Source: Lepas anatifera
Taxonomy: Eukaryota > Arthropoda > Thecostraca > Lepadidae
Assembly (NCBI GenBank): GCA_034440635.1
Contig: JAOTON010002130.1
Coordinates: 310,001 to 374,000, forward strand
Direction: 5' to 3'
DNA: 64,000 nt
Shown here: positions 55,214 to 64,000 of the stretch, piece by piece
Position numbering within the stretch: position 1 is the stretch's first letter
Layout of the letters: every line of letters starts with the position of its first letter
Notes under the pieces: generated by a model
What the model was told of the DNA's origin: nothing
Database searches by the model: none
The model's input: only the letters and a program-made list of their open reading frames with translations
Program-made: the position numbers and the translations under genes

Positions 55214-57783
55214 ACTAGCGCCTTAGCTCGCTTCGCTGAGCCTGCTATGCCTGTTGCAAAAAGCTGTAGTGAGGAAACCAAGCGAAACCATATTCATCTG
55301 TCGCAATCCCCAAACACAAACCCTATCTGGATTTGGAAGGTTTCCCCGATCTCATATTTATCCTTGCCTATCCAGCATAAAACCTCAGCGTTTTGCGCGT
55401 CGTTATCCCCAACCCCTTAAAGGTTGGCTTTCCCGTCGCTCCAAGGTCCCTCAATGACCTTTCCCTTTGCAAAGCTGTCATGACTTAACCGAACCTTACC
55501 TAACCTTCTCTCTCTGCACCAAACCGGCCTGCGGTGCACCTAACCTGCGGTTAGGTGCCTCCCTAATCTGCGGTGCAACGCTACGCCTTCGTCGGCTGCG
55601 GCTCCCTTCACGTTTTAAACCAACCTACCTACCTTCTCGCCGCAAGCGGTGCAACGCTACGCCTTCGTCGGCTGCGGCTGCACCGCACTTCTTCAGGCTC
55701 CGGTCCGCGAGTTTCTTTCGCGGACACCCTCGAGGGTTCGCCGCGGATCGTTTCCCTTCCCTAGGCATCGGCCAAAAAAATCGTATTTCGAAAACTTGCA
55801 TTTTCAATAGCAAAATTGTGGCGATTTGAAATCCTTGCACATCTTTCAAACGGAGGACCCCCTGAGCACATGCTAGTTTTATTTTCCAACGGATATTTAC
55901 AGTGCTAACACGCGCATTGACGGGGGCGGGTACCCGCCCCTCCCGGGTTTTTCGGATACAGTGAAAAACGGCGGCGCTACGCGCCGCCGTACTTGGTATA
56001 CCTTTTCCCTCATCATTTTTACAACTTCTGTGAAAATATTAAGGTTAGTCATCTCAAGTCAGGTCACCAGTACAGGTCAAGTGACCCGACCTCAAAAAGT
56101 TTAAGATAGCATAAGTCGGAGCAGGGTGAACTTATCCGATTGAAACTCATATCACATAATGGCCCCACCGAGTTCTCTAAAATATGTTCCGGTATTTTTG
56201 ATATCGATGACCTAAGGTCAGGTACGAGGCATGACCTCTCCATTGAAATACATGGGAAAATTTGTTTTTACGGAATAACTCAGTACCGATGGTGCTAGAG
56301 CATTTATTTTAGCTGCATTAGAATCGCCTGGGCTTTGCAGTCCTAATGATATGCATTTTATATAATTTGACCCTGACCTGACCTCAGAACAGGTCAAATC
56401 TTTGATTCGACCTAGAAAGTCAAATTATATATCATTCGATTCGGCTTGCTAAGAGGATTCATACAGTTCAAGTCGTTTTGCTCTATCTTTACTTGTTCAG
56501 ATGTAATGGCCGAAAAACTGAATTTACATGTTATCCCTATGACGGGCATGTTTTGAACTCGTGACCTTAAATGTGACCTGACAAAAAATGGTTCAATGTT
56601 CTCGATGGAGAATTGATGGGCAGCCCAACGCCGTTTACCGTTTTTCGCTACCTACCGTGGTTCTCGAGATATTAGGGGGTGCCCGCCCCTCGTCAGTGCA
56701 AGGTGGCTCGACCCCCGTCGCGCGTGTTAAGACGTATTCTGCGTGCTTCAAAGGGAAATTTTGTAACTGTTATAGACTTGTGCCTATTACTCTGAAACTT
56801 TTAGGGTTACATAGAAAATAAAACCAGATTATTGAAGGTATTTTTCCATTTTTTACGAATATATATGTTTCGGAATTTAAGACATTAGAACATAAAAAGG
56901 TTAACAAATTGTGTGACCGTTTTGAATTGTAATTTAAGAGCACTTTAATCTTTTGGAGTAATTTTCCAGGATGTTGTGTTTAGTGGCTAGGTGTAAATAC
57001 AAAAAAGATGCGCCTTTGCTCGGAGTACACCGTACGTCTTATTTCGTCTCTTTATCATTAACCGTTCCCAAGTTACAGTTGAAAAACCGCAAAACCGAAA
57101 AATCGACAATGACCTGTTTGACAACACCTCGTGACCAGCACGTGCAATCTACAGCCGGGGTCTTTCCTGCATCGGATAGACGGCACATGGACACAACTTT
57201 GGCTCGCAGATACCCCACATCGCACATCAATAGTTTCCGAGATACAGGCCCTATTTTGAATTAGATTTTTCTCGAATTTTTCGTGTTTTTCATGACTAAT
57301 TATCTTCTCAACTGAGGTTTTCTTACCAAAAGCACACCATAACGTTCGGATCCATGCGTTGCATCGATCTGAGCCGGTTTCGATTTCGTACGGCTCTTAC
57401 TTTAGGAGAAATGTGCAAAAAACCGTGATTTTAGACGACTACCCCCATTCCGGAGAACGCACCCCCTGCTGGCCATGCAGCACGTGCAAACTTTAATCTG
57501 CATCCACTGTGTAGCCAGAACCCGGTGCCACGTTTCGGCTACACTTTTCCCGAGATTGGCCAAAGTGGAACGTTTTGGACCGGCCTACAAATTGGTGCCC
57601 GTTTTGCCGTGCTTGTATTTTTCGTCGCCGTTTCCCATGTTAAGTCAATGAGGAGAAAAGTTTAACTTTGAGCACGTGCCACGTGCAAACTATCTGCAAC
57701 CAGAACTTGAGACCCCTTAAAGGCACTCCCCACAACATTTTCCGACACATTACAAAAATTTTCGTCTCAATATGGCTTTTTGA
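55214..57783. repeat. 2.05-kb tandem unit, copy 3, truncated and interrupted
   Basis: Same blocks, interrupted by a TTAA-type element at 55905-56730 and cut off at about 57783, before the microsatellite. Confidence 0.9.
55905..56730. mobile_element. TTAA-type element with CACGCGC termini, inverted copy, with visible empty site
   Basis: Left end (CTAA)CACGCGCATTGACGGGG, right end CCCCCGTCGCGCGTG-TTAA. Inverted copy of 41423-42267. In sister units the same place reads ATATTTACAACGTTAAGACT (copy 1, TTAA at 51992-51995) and CAATGTTAAGACGG (copy 2), so TTAA is the single-copy target and was duplicated on insertion; the left duplicate has since mutated to CTAA. Confidence 0.9.
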
Positions 57784-58160
57784 AGGCGTGAAAAATGAGG
57801 GCATGCAAAAGTATATTTTTGCACTTACGGCTTTGGCTTCGTCCGGGGAAGCGCCCCCGGATTTGGGCGGCGCCCCTGGCCGGCCAAGGAAACATCAGAC
57901 CTAAACACCACCTACCTGAAGAGGAAGGGCCCTCTGTGCAAAATAAAAACAGTTTCAAAGATGAATGGTGCCCCCTTTCATCAAAGCCATCCCATGGAGA
58001 GCAAACAGACCCAATTTATCGACTCAACGCGGGGAAATGATGTCGGCACCCCCCCTGAGTAGGCGCCCCTAGGAAGCCAAAGGTGCCCCCCTGGGGATGG
58101 AGGCACCCCCTTCCCCTGAGAAGGAAGGCGCCCTCTCCCGAAAATCTTGTACAACCGCCG
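57784..58160. other. Internal part of the 15-kb element, G/C-rich
   Basis: Short GGGGCGCCCC- and GGTGCCCCC-type motifs, no gene. The motif style resembles the 29121-32781 hAT interior. Confidence 0.4.
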
Positions 58161-59200
58161 GAAAATGGAATCCACCGTCCCCGAGCTGGGGGCGGCAGTC
58201 ATGAACCCAGGGCGGCACGAATTAGAGCGGAAGTGATAAGTCAGGGATGGCGTTCATTAGCCGAGGCGATAGTGATGAGCTGGGGGCAGCATGGAACAGG
58301 GTGGCAGTGATAAGCTGGGGATAGCACTGGTGAGCCACTGGCAGCAGATATGAGCGGGGTGCTGTTTGAATCAGAGCGGCAGTAATAAGTCAGGGTTGGC
58401 AAGAATCAGGGTGGCAGTGATAGGTGGGAGGCGTCAGTGATGAACCATGGCGGCATAAACCAGGGTGGTAGTGATGAACCGGAGGCGGCATGATCACAGT
58501 GGTAAGACGGAGGCGGCATGAATCAGGGCAGAAATGCTGAGCCGAGGGGCGACACATGTATTAGGGGTGCTCTCATGGTGATTAGGGGTGCTCGCACACC
58601 CCAAAGAGATAACAAATTTCACCCCTGGCTGACACTAAAAGAGTAAAAGCACGGCAGCAGCAGTCTACCATTTACTCGGCTCGGAGAATTCCTCCAATAG
58701 ACAAAGAGATAGCGATTAGACGATTGTGGGCTGCTGTTTGCTTTCTGGCAGGATTCTAACTGTAAAAAATGTGCGGAAACTGTGCGGACAGCAGGGCCTA
58801 AGTTTGACCGGTTTTGGGGACCATGGCCGGACTGGTCTCCTCGGCAGTGATAAACCAGGGGCGGCAGTGAAGATTCGAGGGAGGGAGTGTCTAACCAGAG
58901 GCCGCTCATATATGGGTTAATAAAAAAACAGGGACAGCATTGATCAGCCAGGGGCGGCGTGAATCAAGGCAGCAATGATTAATCTAGGTGGCAGTTATGA
59001 ACCAGGGGAGACAGTGATCAGCCAGGGGGCGGCAGTGATGAACCAGGGGCGGCAGCGATGAACCAGGGGGGATGAGTCGGGGCGGCACGCATTTGGGTCA
59101 AAATATGCCAGGGACAGCGATGAGCCAGAGACAGCATGAATTAGGGCGGCAGTGATAAACCAGGGGCAGCAGTGATCAGCCGTGAGACGGTCCATCATCA
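58160..59200. repeat. Degenerate GGCGGCAGTGATCAGCCAGG-type minisatellite, block 1
   Basis: Imperfect units of about 20-25 bp (GGCGGCAGTGATGAACCAGG and variants), interrupted at about 58560-58630 by a terminus-like CACCCCAAAGAGAT...ACCCCTG segment and by unique sequence to about 58820. Confidence 0.75.
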
Positions 59201-59540
59201 TATTTGAGGTTTTAGAGCGCACCGACAGCTAGGGTCTTACGGCGCCCATAACACTAATAAAATACGCAAATAGGACATTTCCGCACGAATTTTAACAAGC
59301 CAGGCGGTAAAACAGGTCAGGTTGTGAAAATTGTATCAGAAGACTATATAAAACACATAAAAATGAAATGACATGAAGGTAACATGAAACTCGACGTTAT
59401 TTAAAACCTGAAAGACTACTGGGATGAATATATGGCATTAAAACTAATGCTCCTCAGATATAACATGATGTTAGTGATATCCACAGAAGGATGCTCCCCC
59501 AGAACGTTCACCGTCCAGATATCCCCGGGATGCTCACTGC
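59200..59540. other. Unique AT-rich sequence between two minisatellite blocks
   Basis: No gene seen. Confidence 0.4.
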
Positions 59541-60970
59541 CCCGGGGGACGGCAGTGATGAACCAGGGGCGGCAATTATCAGTCAAGGGCGGCAGTTACC
59601 AGCCTGGGGCCGCAGTTATCAGTCAGGGGGCGGCAGTTATCAACCAAGGGGCATCAGTTATCAGTCAGGGGCGGCAGTTATCAACAAGGGGCGGCAGTGA
59701 TCATTCAGGGGCCGCAGTTATCAACCAAGATGCAGCAGTGATCAGCCAGGGGCGCCAGTTAGCAGCCAAGGGCGGAATTTATCAGTCAAGCGGCGGCAGC
59801 TATCAGCCAGGGGCCACAGTTATCAGCCAGGGGGTGACACTTATCAATCCGCCGGGGGCGGTAGTTATCAGCCAAGGGCCGGCAGTTTTCAGTCAGGGGG
59901 CGGCAATGATCAGCCAGGGGACGGCAGTGATCATCCAGGGGCGGCAGTGATCAGCCAAGGACGGAAGTTATCAGGCAGGGAGGCGGTAGTGATCTGCTAG
60001 GGGGCGGCAGTTGTCAGCCAAGTGCCGACAGTTTTCAGTCAGGGGGCGGCAATGATCAGCCAGGCGGCGGTAGCGGTCAGCCAGGGGCGGCATTAGCAGC
60101 CAAGGGGCGGCAATTATCAGCCAGGGGGCGGCAGTAGTCAGCCAGGGGCGGCAGTTAGCACCCAAGGGGCGGCAGTTGTTAGTCAAGGGGTGGCAGTGAT
60201 CAGCCAGGGGCGGCAGTTATCAGCCAAGAGCGGGCAGTTTTCAGTCAGAGGGCGGCAATGATCGGCCCAGGGGGCGGAAGTTATCCGCCAGGGGCGGCAA
60301 TGATCTGTCAGGGGGCGGCAGTTATCAGTCAGGGGGCAGCAATGATCAGCCAAGGGGCGGCAGTTATCAGTCAGGAGACGCCAGTGATCAGCCAGAGGGC
60401 GGCAGTTATCAGTCAGTGGGCGGCAGTGATCTGCCAGGGGGCGGCATTGATTTGCCAGGGGGCGGAAGTTATCCGCCAGGGGCGGCAGTTAGCAGTCAAG
60501 GGGCGGCAGTTATCAGTCAGGGGGCGGCAATGATCAGCCAGAGGGCGGCAGTGATCAGCCAGGGGCGGCAGTGGTGAACGAGGGGCGGCAGTGATCAGCC
60601 GGGAGCGGCAAAGATGATTCGGTGGGCGACAGTGACTTACCAGGAGGGGCAAGTATATGTGTGTTAAAATAAACCGGGGTGTTTAGCCAGGGGCGGCAGT
60701 GATAAGCCAGGGGTGTCGGTGATCAGCCAGCTGATCAGTGATGAACAAAAGGCGGCAGTAACCATCCGGAGGGGGCGGCAGTGATGTGGCGTCATGAATC
60801 AGGAGGAAAGGATAAGTCAGGTGGCATTGATTAGCTAGAGGTGGAACCAATCAGAGTGGAAGTAATGAATCCGGGACGGGAAAAACTTGTGCGGGGCGGC
60901 ACGAATCAGGGTGGCAGTGATGAGATAGGGTGACACTCTTCAGTGTAGCGGTGATAAGCCAGGGGCGGCA
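59540..60970. repeat. GGCGGCAGTTATCAGCCAGG-type minisatellite, block 2
   Basis: Dense units of about 20-22 bp built from GGGGCGGCAGT and ATCAGCCAAGG / ATCAGTCAGG; alternating TGATCA and TTATCA forms. Open frames here (for example on plus strand 59432-59950) are repeat translations. Confidence 0.85.
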
Positions 60971-61049
60971 CATGTATTGAGGGTGCTCAGCACATGATTG
61001 GGGGTGCTCAAAGGGGGCAGCCCCAAAGAGATAGAAAATTACACCCCTG

Positions 61050-61057
61050 CGGGTTCA
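61050..61057. repeat. 8-bp target duplication CGGGTTCA (right)
   Basis: Matches 46032-46039. Confidence 0.9.
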
Positions 61058-61309
61058 TACAGCATCGATCTTGCGCTTCAAATCTGACGTCTTTCCTTGC
61101 ACATGGATGGGCGGCCATTCAAGACAAGTCTCAGCTCGATGTGGTTTATACAGATTTCTCCAGTGCCTTCCAAAGCGTAAATCATCGCCTACTGCTCTAT
61201 AAACATCGATGTATGTATGGCCTGGACGGACAAGCTTTGAAATGGCTCACATCGTACCTCGGGAGGCGGAAGCAGAAGCCCTTTCCACCTGTCAGCACAG
61301 TTTTTTAAA

Positions 61310-61570
61310 ACAAACCCTCACCCCCCCCCCAAAAAAAAAAAAAAAAAAAACAAAAACCCCCTTTTTTTTTAAAAAAAAAAAAAATTTTTTTTTTTTTTTA
61401 TAAAAAAAAAATTACGCTCCCCCTCCTTTCCTTTTTCATTTTACCAAAAACAAAAAAAAAAACCCCCAAAAAAAAAAAAAAAAAAAATTTCCTGGGGGGG
61501 AAAAAAAATAATTAAATTAGGGAAAGGGCAAGGTTTTTTTTAAAAAAAAAAAAGAGAGAGTGGTGTTAAA
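61310..61570. other. Homopolymer-only stretch, probable sequencing or assembly artefact
   Basis: Long runs of C, A and T in succession with hardly any ordinary sequence, sitting inside an RT frame that resumes cleanly on both sides. Natural insertions seldom look like this. Confidence 0.6.
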
Positions 61571-62340
61571 TGGAAAGATGTCCGACTGGACTCCGGCTGT
61601 CTCGGGGATGCCGGAAGGCGGGCATATCTCACCTTCGTTGTTCCTTCTCTACGTGAATGATTTGCCGTAATCTCTACAAACTGTTTGATGTTTGCCGACG
61701 ACGTGAAAATTTTCGGTCAAATTGGCACCCATAATGACGTCATCAGGCTTCAGAATGACTTGGATGCGGTTGCGCGCTGGGCAGCGGACTGGAAGCTGAA
61801 GCTTAACGCACCAAAATGTAAAGCATTCAAAATCACTCTAAACCGCAATTTCATCCCTTCATCTTACAAAATCAACGGCGAAATTCTGGAAAATGTCGAC
61901 ACCATCCGAGATCTAGGCGTCACTCTGGACCAAAAACTCACTTTTCAGGCGCACATCAATTCCATAGTACTAAAAGCCAATAGGGCATTAGGCCTTCTCA
62001 TTCGAACCTTCCAGTCAGCTTCCCCCAGACACAAACTGGACAAGCGCGGTCAATTCTTGAATACTGCCCCGTCATTTGGGGCGGGACAGCAAAATGTCTT
62101 CTCATTCGCGTGGAAAGGGTTCAACATAAATTCCTCATGTGACTAGCCAACCATACTGAGCCTGCCAGTGCTGTGCTGGACTATAAGTACCTCCTTAGTT
62201 TCTACAATGTGCAATCCCTCCAGACTAGGCGACACCAGTGATATCTTGTTTTTATGTAAATGAGGGTGCATACCAGACAAAGTCCTAAGCTGGTAATCAT
62301 GCAATAATTCACTCTTAGGAAGCCACATCTATATTTTCTT

Positions 62341-62665
62341 GATTTGGTTGACTGAAAACAACAACAAACTAAGTAATATAAGCGCCAGATAGAGTATACC
62401 AAAAACCTTGTTCTGCACATAAGCCTTGAAATGGGTCAAAACGGAAACTGAAAGCCTTAATTAGCTATTTTTTTCAAAGTACTTTTTTGCTTGGTCATGG
62501 TTTGAGGACATCACCTGGTAGATAATATCAACACTGACGACACATCACTAGTAAAACTTAGTCCTATCCCTGGCATTCCCTCAACATCAAGTCTCTCTCA
62601 AACCACCACTCTTCAAATTATGTTGATTATTATTTACCTATGTATCGCCCGCCCATTGCACAACA
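62341..62665. other. Spacer without supported gene
   Basis: AT-rich; may contain the 3' UTR of the CR1-like element, but no tail repeat is seen. Confidence 0.35.
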
Positions 62666-62669
62666 TACC

Positions 62670-63030
62670 ACGGCCTATGGGGATGGTCTTGTGAAAATCC
62701 GAGAGCTTTTGGTGCCAGACATTTTTTTCAGAAAATACCTACTGGCCTTGAAAAATGCCCAAGATAAATGAGGTAAAGAAATGTGACGAATGCGCTATTG
62801 AAAATGAATGCGCTATTATTGCCTTGTTATTGGTTATGACAATTATGACTCACGTGTTTCAATCCTTGTCTTGGGTAATTTTTGACAAAACACCTGGCAC
62901 CAAAAGCTCTCGGATTTTCGCAAGAGGGCCTGAACCATCCCCCATGACTGCAGCACCCAAGATACCTTTACTTAAAGGTACGTTCAAGAGGGATTTCTTT
63001 CCGCCCGAGTGACGTCACGTGGACGTGAAG
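62670..63030 (+). mobile_element. Small TIR element (MITE-like), about 280 bp plus a shared flank
   Basis: Inverted arms: CGGCCTATGGGGATGGTCTT then GTGAAAATCCGAGAGCTTTT at 62681-62710, and the reverse, AAAAGCTCTCGGATTTTCGC, at 62902-62921. The following 62955-63030 segment also occurs reversed at 7371-7452. Target duplication not determined. Confidence 0.6.
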
Positions 63031-63044
63031 GAATGTGTGTGTAT

Positions 63045-63510
63045 TGGTGTTTTAGGGCGCTTTCAGCAACTGGGCTATACGCGCCCACCATTACCATGTT
63101 TTTCAATTCATAATAATATGCTTAATCTAGATCATGCCAGGGTAATATAGATCATGGGTGTCAAGGCCACTTGCATGGCAAGCATAATGTGCAATGTTGT
63201 TTAAGGAGTGACAAGAAATCTGGCATTGCCTAACACTGTCTAGGTTTCCCAGCTCCTCCCATCAAACATTTCTGACATGCACCAAGCTGTGCTTGCATCC
63301 CATTGTTGAGGAGGTCTCTCGGTTCGCTCAGGGTATCCGAGAGCCTTGGGCGGAGATCGGCGAACGAGCGTCGTGTTCCCGCCCATGTAGGCCTCCCGGG
63401 CTCTAGGTCCGGAATGCCTTCTATCACTAACGCCAGAAGGGCGAGGCACATCCTGCCAAACATTTTGGACTTCTCCAAAACTTTCCAAGGAGCCAGCTTG
63501 CTTGATTTTA
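63045..63510. repeat. Dispersed repeat D, copy 2
   Basis: Matches 44520-44975 throughout; beyond 63510 the sequences diverge, this copy continuing into an open frame on the minus strand. Confidence 0.8.
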
Positions 63511-63514
63511 ATAG

Positions 63515-64000
63515 GGAACTCTTTTTGCACCCTTGGCACCCAATTTTCTTCCCCTTTGAGTCTCGGAAAAGAAACTGGTTTCTGGTGCTTCCTGGCACCG
63601 TGGTGAGGAGACGTCTTTCCGGAGTCGGGAGTCGGGGAGCAGAGCCTCCGTTTTCCGTCACGCGACTCTGGGATCACGGAACATGCGTCTGCTATGTTGG
63701 AAGGTGTCTGTGTGGGCGGTGGTGGAGGAGGGTACGGTGGAGGCATAAGCATGGTGTCACCGTTCGCAGGAGTTGGAAGAAGTGCCACGCTCTGCTCTTT
63801 TCGCAAACTGCGTCCTTTAGGTGGCGCTGAGGCTGAACGTTCAGAACCATGTTTCAGCGGTTTGGCCCGCGCTTTCCGAAGTGAAGCGGGCTGGGCAGCG
63901 ATTCCAGATTGTGTTTTAATTTCCTCAGCAGCTAAAGGTGGACTTCTCTCCTCACTCTCACCCCCGGTAGGCTCCGTGGTAAGTTCAGCGGTGGCTGCTG
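63515..64000 (-). CDS. Open frame, basic proline-rich protein, partial; unrecognised, perhaps a retroelement ORF1
   Basis: On the minus strand the frame is open from the right window edge to about 63515, then continues into repeat D (stop near 63240). It encodes AAEEIKTQSGIAAQPASLRK, then KGRSLRKEQSVALLPTPANG, then a proline run MPPPYPPPPPPTQTPSN and a basic stretch SRDGKRRLCSPTPD. There is no start or domain I recognise. The link to a dispersed repeat favours a transposon protein, for example ORF1 or gag-like, over a host gene. A host exon is also possible. Confidence 0.4.

Larger units (their letters stand above)
46040..61049. mobile_element. 15,010-bp hAT-type insertion splitting the RT domain
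   Basis: The ends are perfect 16-bp inverted repeats: CAGGGGTGTAATTTTC at 46040-46055 and GAAAATTACACCCCTG at 61034-61049. They are flanked by the 8-bp duplication CGGGTTCA. Removing the insert and one duplication joins SDTQHGF to IQHRSCASNL, the usual uninterrupted RT sequence, in the same codon phase. Terminus type and duplication length point to the hAT superfamily. No transposase is visible; the interior consists of minisatellites and later insertions, so it is non-autonomous or gutted. A second right-end-like sequence (AAATTTCACCCCTG) lies inside at 58614-58627. Confidence 0.9.
61050..62340 (+). mobile_element. CR1-like non-LTR retrotransposon, RT middle and C-terminus (right piece of the split copy)
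   Basis: Continues from 46039. It encodes QHRSCASNLTSFL, then LDVVYTDFSSAFQSVNHRLL (first RT catalytic Asp), then LTSYLGRRKQK, where a homopolymer-rich insertion of about 250 bp interrupts. It resumes near 61570 with VLNGKMSDWTPAVSGMPEGG and LLYVNDLP, then FADDVKIFG (61688-61714, the catalytic pair of the YADD box). The thumb and C-terminal region follows: TIRDLGVTLDQKLTF, and in another frame EYCPVIWGGT and RVERVQHKFL. Several frameshifts and stops make it inactive. Confidence 0.9.

Noticed and set aside
59432..59950. Frame of about 170 codons rich in QGAAVI
   Set aside because: Translation of the GGCGGCAGT minisatellite.

Overview
The window is animal nuclear DNA, most likely from an arthropod with a repeat-dense genome (a crustacean is my best guess, not proven). 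The reasons are spliced genes with GT/AG introns, CR1/Jockey-like and I-like non-LTR retrotransposons, hAT, mariner-like and TTAA-target DNA transposons, tRNA-derived SINE-like units and many minisatellites. There is no operon structure and no bacterial-type gene.

Host gene. One gene on the minus strand can be supported by splice-site phase. Four consecutive coding exons are visible: 44373-44278, 23549-12302, 9017-8813 and 8591-8417. At all three junctions the partial codons fit (1+2, 2+1, 0+0). The second exon is about 11.2 kb and encodes a giant low-complexity protein built from several coding minisatellites (heptads of GTEDTVR and PPTGYTQ type, 10-12-mers of EPEPVDTASQ, EQEPEPVDIHIS, DWQRQQEKQPGT and GDLHRAATAGGS type). 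Its reading frame is broken about ten times by one-base slips in homopolymers or repeat units. The first exon encodes basic coiled-coil-like sequence; the last two encode ordinary helical protein. I do not recognise the family with confidence.

Layout. 1-1620: minus-strand CR1-like element with a 2A-like motif and endonuclease. 1860-3176: RNase H end and 3' region of an I-like element. 3688-5890: a 2.2 kb foldback palindrome next to an FP-like ORF1 fragment (5861-6330). 7540-7829: SINE-like unit. 8417-44373: the host gene. Its second intron (9018-12301) holds about 29 copies of a 70-bp unit carrying a CRE and a GC box. Its 20.7 kb first visible intron holds a 65-bp satellite, two hAT elements, a 30-bp array, several TTAA-flanked elements rich in AGGTCA half-sites, a mariner-type MITE and two 23-bp arrays.

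44976-62340: a CR1-like reverse-transcriptase copy on the plus strand, split in the middle of its RT domain by a 15,010-bp insertion (46040-61049). The insertion has perfect 16-bp inverted termini and an exact 8-bp target duplication, as in hAT transposons. It contains a second hAT-family fragment, a 2.7 kb TIR element with its own nested MITE, a 2.05 kb unit in triplicate (one copy carrying a TTAA element, with the empty site visible in its sisters) and large GGCGGCAGT minisatellites. The right edge holds a small TIR element, a dispersed repeat shared with 44520-44975, and an open frame running off the window.

The main results are the gene model, the nested transposon chronology and the regulatory-motif-rich repeats.
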